The notes under the pieces: generated by a model
What the model was told of the DNA's origin: nothing
Seen by the model: the letters and a program-made list of their open reading frames with translations, nothing else
The model's database searches: none
Shown: piece by piece, positions 7,590 to 15,141 of the stretch
Numbering within the stretch: the first letter of the stretch is position 1
Layout of the letters: the number at the start of each line of letters is the position of its first letter
Translations under genes and position numbers: made by a program
From: CAZQBY01 sp964592405 [NCBI: uncultured archaeon]
GTDB lineage: Archaea; Altiarchaeota; Altiarchaeia; JAFGQM01
Assembly (NCBI GenBank): GCA_964592405.1
Contig: CAZQBY010000003.1
Span: 1-64,000, forward strand
DNA length: 64,000 nucleotides
Direction: 5' to 3'

Positions 7590-8339
7590 CTAGCCGGACA
7601 ATCCGCCCGCAAGTATCTTTACTCCAAGCATGAAAAGAACGCCGGTAGTAAAGAAGCCAAACGCCAACATTGCTCTCGACAGGCGGGGCTCTTTGTGAAG
7701 TTCGGGTATAAGGTCGGAAGCGGCAATATAAATAAATCCACCCGCTGCAAATGGCAGGAGGAGTATCCTCAGTTCATCATAAAGCCAGAAATATCCGGCA
7801 AGACCACCAATAACAGCAGTCAGCTGAGAAAGGAAATTGTAGAGGAGGGCTTTCCCTTTTTTCATCCCACCGTGGAGCAGAACAGCAAAGTCGCCTATCT
7901 CCTGCGGCAGCTCGTGGCCCAGTATCAGGAGGGAGGTAACCAGACCCAGTCCTATGTTAGTTATGAAGGCTGCAGAAATGACCAGACCGTCGATGAAGTT
8001 GTGTATGCCATCTCCGATGAGGACCAGATAGCTATAGGTGTGCACATCGCAGGCCCCTCCGGTATGACAGTGATGCCAGTGTAACAGGCGTTCTATGAGG
8101 AAGAATACCGAGAACCCGACAATAAAAACGACCATGGCTATATCTGCCTCCAGCGTCTCCAGCGACTCAACCAGGAGGTGCAACAGACCGCCGCCTATCA
8201 TAACACCTGCAGAGAATGCAACCAAGACAAAGAGCAGGTTCTTGAGTGTTTTGCCCTTGAAGACAAGGGTAAACGCCCCGGCAAAAGCCGCCAATCCGTC
8301 CAGGAGTGTAACCAGCAGTATCCAAAGGAGTGTATCCAT
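7590..8339 (-). CDS. ZIP-family divalent metal transporter (GufA/ZupT-like)
   Basis: 249 residues with about eight membrane segments. TM4 carries YLVLIGDGIHNFIDGLVI and TM5 carries LILGHELPQEIGDFAVL, the metal-binding His/Asp/Glu motifs of ZIP transporters. A His/Cys cluster (HWHHCHTGGACDVH) sits in the loop before TM4, the usual place for a metal-sensing loop. It probably imports zinc or iron into the cytoplasm. It lies between the phosphomevalonate dehydratase genes and ubiX with 29-38 bp gaps, so it is likely in the same transcript; an iron-supply role for the Fe-S dehydratase is only a suggestion. Confidence 0.88.
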   Translation of the reverse strand: MDTLLWILLVTLLDGLAAFAGAFTLVFKGKTLKNLLFVLVAFSAGVMIGGGLLHLLVESLETLEADIAMVVFIVGFSVFFLIERLLHWHHCHTGGACDVHTYSYLVLIGDGIHNFIDGLVISAAFITNIGLGLVTSLLILGHELPQEIGDFAVLLHGGMKKGKALLYNFLSQLTAVIGGLAGYFWLYDELRILLLPFAAGGFIYIAASDLIPELHKEPRLSRAMLAFGFFTTGVLFMLGVKILAGGLSG

Positions 8340-8368
8340 AGCGTAACTTATAGAGCGGTTTAAATAAG

Positions 8369-8752
8369 TCAGAGTATCCTCACCACATCTCCATCTATCT
8401 CAATCATGTCTCCGGTCTTGATTTTGGAGATGTCTATCCTGTTGACCATGGGTATCTCAGAGATTATGGCCCCCACTGCAACAATGGTCTCACAGTCGCT
8501 GTTTATCATGCCGGCAGGGGCGACGCCGTTCTTCTTGGCGCGGTAGATGCCATAGGAGCCGACTGTGGAGCCCTTTCCGCTGGGGAAGACGAGGATTTTG
8601 CCTGCAAAGCTCTTGCCCTCGAGCTCGTGGCCCTTTTCCGTGACCACCCCTTTCTCAGGGTCCACTCCGCCGTAGAAGGATATCTGGTCCTTTGTGACCA
8701 GTGCTTCCCCCTTCACCCTTCCGCTGAAAACTGCTTTTCCTTTCAGCTCCAT
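8369..8752 (-). CDS. Phosphomevalonate dehydratase small subunit (aconitase X swivel domain)
   Basis: 127 residues from the ATG at 8752, overlapping the large-subunit stop by 10 bp. The frame is open further upstream, but that part lies inside the large-subunit gene. It reads as a DUF126-type swivelling domain: GRVKGEALVTKDQISFYGGVD, LEGKSFAGKILVFPSGKGST, VGSYGIYRAKKNGVAPAGMI, ending GDMIEIDGDVVRIL. With the large subunit it forms aconitase X; in archaea with the modified mevalonate pathway this enzyme dehydrates 5-phosphomevalonate to trans-anhydromevalonate 5-phosphate. The nearby UbiD, UbiX and IPK genes make that assignment much more likely than a hydroxyproline-pathway one. Confidence 0.88.
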   Translation of the reverse strand: MELKGKAVFSGRVKGEALVTKDQISFYGGVDPEKGVVTEKGHELEGKSFAGKILVFPSGKGSTVGSYGIYRAKKNGVAPAGMINSDCETIVAVGAIISEIPMVNRIDISKIKTGDMIEIDGDVVRIL

Positions 8753-9942
8753 TTTCCTTTCAGAGCCGCATCGACGCACTTCTCGATGGACCCTATGTGA
8801 GTCTTCATCTGGTTGTGCCCCTGTGAATAATAGCAGCCCTTGGCTGAGGTGGTCGCCACGGACCTGAACCTGCCCTTGACGGGAGCGACAACCATGCAGG
8901 TATCGGCAGCAACCTTGGCGCCCGCCTCCTCTATTATCCTCACATAGCCCAACTCCTCTGCCTTCTCTTTTATGGGGCGCGCGCAGGCGACCCACATCTC
9001 CACGCCATCAGCGATCTTCTTGCCCTTGAGGAGCATGGCTACCTGCTTTATCTCATCCAGTGATGCATGGGGGCAGCCGAGGGATACAAAGTCTATGCTT
9101 CTCTCCTCATCATTCAGGAACTCATATGCTTCATTCATCTCTGGCTCGCCTATGGTGACGGCCTCAGCCGGATCCTCAAATCTGTCTGCTTCAGGAGTAA
9201 CGCCCTTGATGTAGTAAAGCGGTTTTGCGCCATAGGTAACAACAGATGCCGAAAAGGTCTTGAGATAGTCATTGGGCGGCTTGCCCGGGCCCTCTATGAG
9301 AGGTATCTTGTTTTTCCCTCTTTTGCCTATGGCACAGCCCAGTACTCCCCAGTCCGCCAGGGTATTGAGCTCTGCCTCCACTCTGACAAGGAGATCAGGA
9401 ACCCGATTTTCATCCAGATGGAGACCATAGTTGGGGGTCTTACCGATGAATGCGGCTGCCAAGGCAGACGGCCCGCCCTCGCGATTGGTGCGCGCGCCTA
9501 TGACGCTGTTGCAGTATGTTACAGCTGAGGATTCCGCCCATGCCACGTGCTCGCCAAAATTCGGCATAATGCCAATAAGATATGGGGTGCATGTGCAGGT
9601 GGTGTTTATGCCCATGGCCGCGAAGGCGTCCACTACAAGCTTCTGCTTCTCGGCGAAGTCCTCCGATATCCCGAGCTTCTTCCAGTCCACCATGTCCATC
9701 CCGGCAGGGTTTAGGAAAGTCGGAACCCTGACGCGCCCGTCCTCGGCCAGCCTGGAGAGATAATCCAGGCCAGCATCGCCCAGATTGTGGTAGGACACCC
9801 CAGCCACCTGGACCGATTTGATTGGAATCAGCTTATCGGCGCCGAAGATGTCCCCCAGGGCCGCGAGTATCTGCATGGACTTCTGGGCCGCATAGCCCTC
9901 TTCGCCGTCCAGGATGCGCTCCTCCTGTTTGGTGAGGTGCAT
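8743..9942 (-). CDS. Phosphomevalonate dehydratase large subunit (aconitase X)
   Basis: 399 residues, normal length for the AcnX catalytic subunit. It shows MHLTKQEERILDGEEG at the start, NTTCTCTPYLIG, NSVIGARTNREGGPSALAAA, VSLGCPHASLDEI, and DTCMVVAPVKGR. The cysteines in CTCTPY, GCPHAS and DTCMVV are the likely Fe-S cluster ligands. It dehydrates 5-phosphomevalonate in the cytoplasm. It lies next to its small subunit and in the same direction as UbiD, UbiX and IPK genes. A SufS-like desulfurase gene about 3 kb away could help supply its cluster (inference). Confidence 0.92.
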   Translation of the reverse strand: MHLTKQEERILDGEEGYAAQKSMQILAALGDIFGADKLIPIKSVQVAGVSYHNLGDAGLDYLSRLAEDGRVRVPTFLNPAGMDMVDWKKLGISEDFAEKQKLVVDAFAAMGINTTCTCTPYLIGIMPNFGEHVAWAESSAVTYCNSVIGARTNREGGPSALAAAFIGKTPNYGLHLDENRVPDLLVRVEAELNTLADWGVLGCAIGKRGKNKIPLIEGPGKPPNDYLKTFSASVVTYGAKPLYYIKGVTPEADRFEDPAEAVTIGEPEMNEAYEFLNDEERSIDFVSLGCPHASLDEIKQVAMLLKGKKIADGVEMWVACARPIKEKAEELGYVRIIEEAGAKVAADTCMVVAPVKGRFRSVATTSAKGCYYSQGHNQMKTHIGSIEKCVDAALKGKWS

Positions 9943-9977
9943 AGTAGTGGTCTAATATTAACGGAGGGAAAATAAAT

Positions 9978-10112
9978 ATGGGAACCACAGAATGGGAAAA
10001 AGCATGGCCTCTCTCGCGCGAGAGTGAGTCAGATAGTCAGGAAATTCTAAAGAGAATCAGAGAAGGGCCCTACTCCGAGCGGCTTGCCTCTTTTCTGCGG
10101 GGAGATAAATGA
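9978..10112 (+). CDS. Possible small protein (44 aa)
   Basis: A short frame beginning ATGGGAACCACAGAATGG, preceded by a good Shine-Dalgarno (GGAGGG at 9963-9968, 9-10 bases before the ATG). It would encode an acidic/basic soluble peptide MGTTEWEKAWPLS...LRGDK with AGA/GAG codon use like its neighbours. It points away from the dehydratase gene. I recognise no family. It may be real, but 44 codons could occur by chance. Confidence 0.35.
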   Translation: MGTTEWEKAWPLSRESESDSQEILKRIREGPYSERLASFLRGDK

Positions 10113-10121
10113 GGTAAAGCC

Positions 10122-10211
10122 GCCTCCTCCCCGACCTGAACACGAAGTGCCCAAAAGGCACTTGTGCGCAGCTCCACATTCTGTGGAGCTTGCGAGTCGG
10201 GTTACTGAGGC
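10122..10211. ncRNA. Predicted structured RNA with a multi-stem junction
   Basis: Nested complementary arms are visible: outer GCCTC (10122-10126) with GAGGC (10207-10211); CCCGAC (10130-10135) with GTCGGG (10196-10201); inside these, two hairpins AAGTGCC/GGCACTT (10145-10163, loop CAAAA) and AGCTCCACA/TGTGGAGCT (10170-10190, loop TTC). This gives a three-way junction closed by two stacked helices. It lies between the AbiEi gene and the dehydratase operon. The strand is undecided: read on the minus strand it would be a leader upstream of the dehydratase genes. No known family is recognised. Confidence 0.45.
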
Positions 10212-10243
10212 AAAAACGTAATGAGAAGGCTTGGGGAGAGAGG

Positions 10244-10270
10244 TTCAATCCTGCAGCTCCGCCGCCCTCA
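10244..10270. repeat. 27-bp direct repeat, left copy
   Basis: TTCAATCCTGCAGCTCCGCC followed by GCCCTCA, identical to 11672-11698. On the minus strand it encodes the last residues LRAAELQD plus stop of the AbiEi protein. The other copy encodes the same end of the UbiD-type protein. Confidence 0.9.
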
Positions 10271-10841
10271 GGACGCTCGCGCGCGTCTTGGCCGGATAGG
10301 CCTTCAGATAAGAGCGCAGTTTTTTCGTGTCCAGCCGCTTTCGCAGGTTGCGGAGGGCCTCGTCAGTGAGATGCTCCCCAAAATACACCATGTCTATGAG
10401 CGTCTTTTCAACGTCGGAATATGGGAGGTGCAAATCACCACGATTATAATAATCGAAGCCGAACATGTACCTTCTGTCCAGGCGCCTGATTAGCACATTC
10501 TGCCCCATTATCTGCCTCGCGCCCTGCCTGACCCTCCTTGCGGTCAGTATGACCGGGGCGGTCTCCTGCTCCCACAGCTCGTGGAAGCTCAGGGCGTCCT
10601 GCAGGCCTAGGTAGGCCGGCTTGAAGCAGAAGACAGCCAGGGAGGGGTCGTCGCGCGCGGTGTAGCAGCCCTTCGCAAGCCTCTTTATCCTGCCGCTTTT
10701 CAGCAGGTTGTGTACCAGCTGCTTTTCGTACTGGCTTGCGTCCGTCCTGCTTCGTATGACGCGCGCTATCGACCGGGCGTCGACTACCGGACTCTTCTCG
10801 AACAGGCGCATTACTTCCCCCAGATGTTTCACTTGGCCCAT
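10245..10841 (-). CDS. AbiEi-like antitoxin (type IV toxin-antitoxin)
   Basis: 198 residues. The N-terminal part is a winged helix (LFEKSPVVDARSIARVIRSR ... LLKSGRIKRLAKGCYTARDD), followed by the AbiEi core (YLGLQDALSFHELWEQETAP, RRYMFGFDYYNRGDLHLPYS, DVEKTLIDMVYFGEHL) and a C-terminal RKRLDTKKLRSYLKAYPAKT. It would repress its own operon and counter the AbiEii nucleotidyltransferase, encoded just upstream with a 13-bp overlap. The last eight codons lie in a 27-bp repeat shared with ubiD, so its original C-terminus may have been replaced on insertion. Confidence 0.85.
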   Translation of the reverse strand: MGQVKHLGEVMRLFEKSPVVDARSIARVIRSRTDASQYEKQLVHNLLKSGRIKRLAKGCYTARDDPSLAVFCFKPAYLGLQDALSFHELWEQETAPVILTARRVRQGARQIMGQNVLIRRLDRRYMFGFDYYNRGDLHLPYSDVEKTLIDMVYFGEHLTDEALRNLRKRLDTKKLRSYLKAYPAKTRASVLRAAELQD

Positions 10842-11473
10842 CTTCTTATATATTCAAGCATCTTTTCAACATCCGGCACAAGCCCCTCTATTATCAAAAC
10901 CCTCAGCTCCTTCTCGTCCACGGGGTTCTTGAACTGCCCCAGCAGCCGCTCCAGCGGTTCCGAGACCTCCCCTGGCTCTTTGACCTGCTTCAGCAGGAAG
11001 AAGATGTCGTATAAGTCCCTAATCTTGCGCCTTTTGAGATATGCGCTCACCTTCTCTCCTATCAGCTGCTCTGGGGTGAGGGTGTAGACCGGGAGATAGT
11101 TCCCGTCTGCGGTCTCGTAGTGGCCCAGCACGCCGCCGACACTTTTGAACAGCGCCTCGAACCTTACGATTGCGCCGCCGCTCCCAATGCGCGAATAGAG
11201 GCTGCTGTCGCCCATCTTCTTTTTCTTCAAGACGAGGCCGCTTTTCTTCAGACCTTGAAAGAATTTCTCCAACGCCTTCTTGTCTTTTGGCATGTAGACG
11301 TCTATGTCCTCGGAGAAGCGGTTGCCTCCGTAGCATCTCCAAATCGCCGTGCCTCCATGGATTACCGCATCCCTGGAGGCCCTGTACAGCTCCCCGACTA
11401 TCAAATCCTGCGCTGCCGCTATGTCCCTGTGCCTCTTCCTTCTCAGCCTCAGGGCCAGCGGTATGCGGCTCAT
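10829..11473 (-). CDS. AbiEii-like nucleotidyltransferase toxin
   Basis: 214 residues. The nucleotidyltransferase signature HGGTAIWRCYGGNRFSEDID combines a GG motif with a D-x-D pair, and LTPEQLIGEKVSAYLKRRKI with RDLYDIFFLL are the usual later motifs of the DUF1814/AbiEii family. Such proteins transfer nucleotides to an RNA or protein target and stop growth during phage attack. The toxin gene precedes the antitoxin gene. A minus-strand TATA-like TTATATATATG (11491-11506) lies about 20-30 bp before the ATG, consistent with a leaderless transcript. Confidence 0.88.
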   Translation of the reverse strand: MSRIPLALRLRRKRHRDIAAAQDLIVGELYRASRDAVIHGGTAIWRCYGGNRFSEDIDVYMPKDKKALEKFFQGLKKSGLVLKKKKMGDSSLYSRIGSGGAIVRFEALFKSVGGVLGHYETADGNYLPVYTLTPEQLIGEKVSAYLKRRKIRDLYDIFFLLKQVKEPGEVSEPLERLLGQFKNPVDEKELRVLIIEGLVPDVEKMLEYIRRWAK

Positions 11474-11490
11474 TTTGGATTAAACTAAAG

Positions 11491-11506
11491 TTATACATAT
11501 ATATAA
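11491..11506 (-). promoter_or_regulatory. TATA-like box of the AbiE operon
   Basis: On the minus strand this reads TTATATATATGTATAA, 18-33 bp before the AbiEii ATG at 11473. This spacing predicts a nearly leaderless transcript. Confidence 0.5.
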
Positions 11507-11671
11507 CCTTGGTTTATTTAAAGTGTGAACCTATAAAAAGCTTTTGCTGGTCCCGGCAGGGCTGCTCTTCGCCCGAAACGGCTTAGGCTGGCACGCCACA
11601 TGCATCGCTTGACATAGTCACCGAAGTTCTTGGGACTTCTAAGGGTCCGTCCCCCTTCCTTTTTGGCGAAT

Positions 11672-11698
11672 TTCAATCCTGCAGCTCCGCCGCCCTCA
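11672..11698. repeat. 27-bp direct repeat, right copy
   Basis: Identical to 10244-10270. It covers the stop codon and last eight codons (LRAAELQD) of the UbiD-type gene. Flanking bases differ on both sides, so the identity ends sharply. Confidence 0.9.
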
Positions 11699-12956
11699 AA
11701 AACTCCTCCTTCTTGCCGCCCCACGGGATGGTGGCATCCAGGCCCCACTTTGTGGTCAGCCTGCGGTCCGAGTTTGGATCCTCCTCAGCTGACGGGTCCA
11801 GGGATGAACCCTTCTGCTTTTCCAGAAGAATTAGATCCCGGTGTGCCTGGAATCGCGTAGCAAGCGCCCATTCAACGTCATTTGGGTCGAAGATGTCTAT
11901 GTCCTCGTCCACAACCACAACACGCTTCATGGACTTGTGGCCGCTGAACGCGGCTTCGATGGCTTTCTTCCCGTCCTCCGGTCCCTTTTTCCTGATTTGG
12001 ATAACCGAGTGCAGCCAGGAGCACCCTCCCGGAGTCAGGTTAACATTCCTGCAGTCCACGACCCCGCTGACTGCCCTGTAAATCGTCGGCTCCTTTGGCA
12101 TCCCCATGAGCAGGCGGTGCTCCGTCTTGCCCGGAACGAGAGCCTGGTATATGGGATTTTCACGGTGGGTTATGCGCTTGATTGTCACCACCGGCTGGTC
12201 GCGGATGGTGTCATAGGTTCCCGTCATGTCCACGAATTTGCCCTCCTTGGCCGTCTCCTCGAAGCTTATGGTTCCCTCCAGGACAATCTCGCAGTCCGCC
12301 GGGACGTTGATGTCCACGGTCTTGCACTTGACAAGCCTCATGGGCTTTCCCTCCAGCGCGCCGGCAATCTTCACCTCATCCACGCCCTTCAGGGAGGTGG
12401 CACCGGCGATGAGCATGGACGGGACGTTGCCCAAACAGATGGCCACCTCGCTGGTGCCGCCCTTCGCCTCCATGCACCTGTACGTGTCGCGCTCGCATAT
12501 GCGAGCAACCAGCTTGTTTTTCCCTATCCTCTTCGCGCGGTGGTAGGCGACGTTCTGGCGGCCGTCCGGGGTCTTGACGAAGAACAGGCCCGCGGTTATG
12601 TAATGGCCGTCATCCTTTGGGTAATGCTTGAGGATGGGCATCTCCCCCAAGTCCACGTCCTTCTCGACGACCTCCTGGCAGGCGCCCTGCTTGACTATCT
12701 CGGGTTCAATGGGGCTGTCCAGAGCCTTGGCGATGCGGAACAGGAGCTCCTCTTTTTTTGTCTTCATGTAGCGCGCGACCAGCTCGCGGGTCATGCACAC
12801 ACCCGAGGCAAGCCTGTATTTCCCCAGACCCTCAAAGAGTATTGGCTTTTGGGATCTGAATATTATGTCCGCAATTTGTACATCGGGGTCTGCCGGACCG
12901 TGCTTCAGCAGATCTCCTGAGTTCTCCAGTTCCTCCAAAAAGCCCCGCAGATCCAC
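11673..12956 (-). CDS. UbiD-type decarboxylase, likely anhydromevalonate phosphate decarboxylase
   Basis: About 427 residues. I take the GTG at 12956 (VDLRGFLEELENSGDLL, the family start); an ATG at 12989 is possible, and the longer frame to 13484 overlaps sufS. Family features: CQEVVEKDVDLGEMPILKHY, HYITAGLFFVKTPDGRQNVA, YHRAKRIG, and EGKFVDMTGTYD (about 238-249) in place of the EGPFGE of bacterial UbiD. With prenyl-FMN from UbiX it would decarboxylate trans-anhydromevalonate 5-phosphate to isopentenyl phosphate. Dehydratase, UbiX and IPK genes in the same direction support this over a quinone role. The last eight residues lie in a repeat shared with AbiEi. Confidence 0.87.
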   Translation of the reverse strand: MDLRGFLEELENSGDLLKHGPADPDVQIADIIFRSQKPILFEGLGKYRLASGVCMTRELVARYMKTKKEELLFRIAKALDSPIEPEIVKQGACQEVVEKDVDLGEMPILKHYPKDDGHYITAGLFFVKTPDGRQNVAYHRAKRIGKNKLVARICERDTYRCMEAKGGTSEVAICLGNVPSMLIAGATSLKGVDEVKIAGALEGKPMRLVKCKTVDINVPADCEIVLEGTISFEETAKEGKFVDMTGTYDTIRDQPVVTIKRITHRENPIYQALVPGKTEHRLLMGMPKEPTIYRAVSGVVDCRNVNLTPGGCSWLHSVIQIRKKGPEDGKKAIEAAFSGHKSMKRVVVVDEDIDIFDPNDVEWALATRFQAHRDLILLEKQKGSSLDPSAEEDPNSDRRLTTKWGLDATIPWGGKKEEFLRAAELQD

Positions 12957-12989
12957 GTTTATTTTAAGGAAGGGACTAAATAAAAACAT

Positions 12990-14174
12990 ATGGATGTGCG
13001 GGGAGACTTTCCAATCCTTGACAGGTTGGTGAATGGCAGAAAGCTGGTGTATTTTGACAATGCGGCAACCACGCAGAAACCCGTTCAGGTAATTGAGGCA
13101 GTCAAAGAGTTTTATGAAAAACACAACGCCAATCCGGGCAGGGGCGTGCACACACTCGCAGTAGAGGTCACAGAAATGTATGAGAATGCCCGCAGGAAGA
13201 TCGCCAGGTTCATAAATGCCAAGCCGGAGGAGATTGTTTTTACACACAACGCCACCCAGAGTCTGAACATGGCTGCAGGATACTGCTGCCGCGATTTGGG
13301 GAAGTTTGACAGGGTTGTAGCAACGATTATGGAGCATCACAGCAACTACACACCACTGGCCATGGCAGCCAAGAGAACAGGGGCAGAGCTTGCGGTAGTG
13401 GATATGGATGATGATGGCAGGCTGGACTTGAGAGATTATGAGAAAAAGGTGAACATAAACACAAAGGCTATTGCAGCTACGCATGTCTCCAACGTCCTAG
13501 GAACGGTAAATCCTGTTAGCGAAATGGCAAGGATTGCTCATGATAGCGGGGCACTTTTCATATTGGATGGCGCGCAGAGCGTGCCTCACATGAAAACTGA
13601 TGTCAAGAAGCTGGAATGCGACTTTCTGGCTTTCTCCGGCCACAAGATGCTAGGACCTATGGGGGCTGGTGTGCTTTATGGAAGGTATGACCTGCTTGAG
13701 GATATGAAGCCACTGTTCACTGGAGGCGGTATGATTTCGAGGGTTTATCCGGGCGATATAGAATTCCTGGACCCCCCACAGCGTTTTGAAGCAGGAACCC
13801 AAAATGTAGCCGGAGTCGTTGGTCTTGGGGCAGCCATAGATTATCTGGAAAAAATTGGCATGAAGAGGGTCAGAAAGCATGAGGAAGAACTGACAACATA
13901 CACACTTGATAATATTGCAGACGTCGAGATGTATGGATCGCATAAGCGCATAGGCATAATCTCCTTCAACATCCGCAACATGGATCCGCATGATCTCGCT
14001 ATGATAATGGATGAAAACGGGGTAGCCATACGGAGTGGCCACCACTGCGCACAGCCACTTATGCACCGACTGAGGATAGACGGGTGCGCGCGCATGTCTT
14101 TTTACATCTACAATACGATTGATGAGGTGGATTACGCGTTGGGAGTAATTAAAAAGGCAAGGTCACTTACCTAG
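12990..14174 (+). CDS. sufS: SufS-like cysteine desulfurase
   Basis: 394 residues, fold-type I PLP enzyme. It begins MDVRGDFPILDRLVNGRKLV and YFDNAATTQKP. The PLP lysine is K219 in FSGHKMLGPMG, and the sulfur-carrying cysteine is C353 in IRSGHHCAQPLMHRL, with the short loop typical of group II (SufS/CsdA). It moves sulfur from cysteine for Fe-S cluster assembly. No SufB/C/D or SufU gene is adjacent. It is divergent from the ubiD gene with only about 33 bp between starts. Its 3' end overlaps the convergent oxidoreductase by 12 bp. Confidence 0.92.
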   Translation: MDVRGDFPILDRLVNGRKLVYFDNAATTQKPVQVIEAVKEFYEKHNANPGRGVHTLAVEVTEMYENARRKIARFINAKPEEIVFTHNATQSLNMAAGYCCRDLGKFDRVVATIMEHHSNYTPLAMAAKRTGAELAVVDMDDDGRLDLRDYEKKVNINTKAIAATHVSNVLGTVNPVSEMARIAHDSGALFILDGAQSVPHMKTDVKKLECDFLAFSGHKMLGPMGAGVLYGRYDLLEDMKPLFTGGGMISRVYPGDIEFLDPPQRFEAGTQNVAGVVGLGAAIDYLEKIGMKRVRKHEEELTTYTLDNIADVEMYGSHKRIGIISFNIRNMDPHDLAMIMDENGVAIRSGHHCAQPLMHRLRIDGCARMSFYIYNTIDEVDYALGVIKKARSLT

Positions 14175-15074
14175 ACGCTTGTTTATCTCATCCATTACCA
14201 TAACCCCGTGGTTTATGGCCGGCTTGATAAGTGGCTGTCTGGTGAGGTCACCTGCTATGAACAGACCGGGGATATTGGTTTCAAGGGTGTCCTGATTGTA
14301 TTTTGGCTTGTTGTTCTCCAGCTCCAAGCCTATTTTCTTCAGAAAATCTGTGGCGGGTATGGTCCCGGCGAAGACCGCGATTATGTCCGCGTCCAGCTCC
14401 TTGGTCTCGCCGGAGACATCCAGGACCGCCTTGCCATCTCTTATGGACTTGACGTTGGAGTTGAAGATGACCGGGATGCCGCTCTCCTCTATATCCCTCT
14501 TGTTGTCGTCTATCAAACGGAAGAACTCCCCCCGTCTGTATGAGATGGTCACGTCGGCGCCCGCCTTCTGCAGCAAAAGGGCGTGCTCGATAGCGGTGTC
14601 GCCGCCCCCGACGACTATTACCTTGTAGCCCTTGTAGTCCTCTGGCTCGTGCATCTCATAAACAATCTTGTTCTCATCGTCGCACTCTATTGGAATCTTC
14701 CTGGGGGAGCCCTGAACCCCAATGGCCAGGAGGACGAAGCGGGCCTCGTACTCGCCCCTGGTGGTAGTCACCTTGAAGGTATCGCCCTCTTTTTTTATAT
14801 CGGTTACCTCCTCATGCTCCCTGATGTTGAGTTCTTTGGCGAAGTCCTGCCAAGCCTTTATGGTGTCTTCAGTGTTGCCCTCTGGCAAGGGCAGCTTCCC
14901 GATGACCTCCACGTTGACGGGGTAGTAGTGTATCTCCTTCCCGTGGGGATAGGTCAGCAGCGTGTTGGCCACCTTGGCCTTCTCAAAGCACACGTAATCC
15001 AGCCCGAGCTCCTTCGCGTGGTAGGAGGCTGACAAACCGGCTGGTCCGGCACCCACTACTATGACGTCAAACAT
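14163..15074 (-). CDS. FAD/NAD(P)-dependent oxidoreductase (YpdA/thioredoxin-reductase-like)
   Basis: 303 residues from the ATG at 15074 (MFDVIVVGAGPAGLSASYHA). It has two Rossmann motifs: GAGPAGLS for FAD and VVGGGDTAIEHALLLQKAGA for NAD(P)H, plus TNIPGLFIAGDL at the C-terminus. No CxxC redox pair is present, unlike true thioredoxin reductases. KVANTLLTYPHGKEIHYYP resembles the YpdA family, which acts on low-molecular-weight disulfides. The electron acceptor is unknown; a ferredoxin-NADP reductase role is an alternative. Confidence 0.8.
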   Translation of the reverse strand: MFDVIVVGAGPAGLSASYHAKELGLDYVCFEKAKVANTLLTYPHGKEIHYYPVNVEVIGKLPLPEGNTEDTIKAWQDFAKELNIREHEEVTDIKKEGDTFKVTTTRGEYEARFVLLAIGVQGSPRKIPIECDDENKIVYEMHEPEDYKGYKVIVVGGGDTAIEHALLLQKAGADVTISYRRGEFFRLIDDNKRDIEESGIPVIFNSNVKSIRDGKAVLDVSGETKELDADIIAVFAGTIPATDFLKKIGLELENNKPKYNQDTLETNIPGLFIAGDLTRQPLIKPAINHGVMVMDEINKRLGK

Positions 15075-15141
15075 TTTTGGTAATTTGAGATTAACCTTAG
15101 AAAAACCTATGCTTTTAATGTGACTATCATTAAATAAACCT

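Larger units (their letters stand above)
10271..11671. mobile_element. AbiE toxin-antitoxin island between 27-bp direct repeats
   Basis: A 1.4-kb segment holding only the AbiEii/AbiEi pair, its promoter and about 150 bp without a recognised gene. It is bounded by exact 27-bp direct repeats (10244-10270 and 11672-11698). It separates the UbiD-type gene from the phosphomevalonate dehydratase genes, which would otherwise be neighbours in one direction. No integrase or transposase is present, so movement must have been helped in trans or by recombination. The repeat regenerates the 3' end of ubiD, like an attachment site. Confidence 0.55.

Noticed and set aside
11841-12920. Long plus-strand open frame (359 codons) opposite ubiD
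   Set aside because: It is antisense to a clear UbiD-family protein; its translation is low-complexity with no family signal, as expected from a GC-rich shadow frame.
12957-13484. N-terminal extension of the UbiD frame to 603 codons
   Set aside because: The extra part overlaps the sufS gene in antisense and has no UbiD similarity; the family begins at VDLRGFLEEL.
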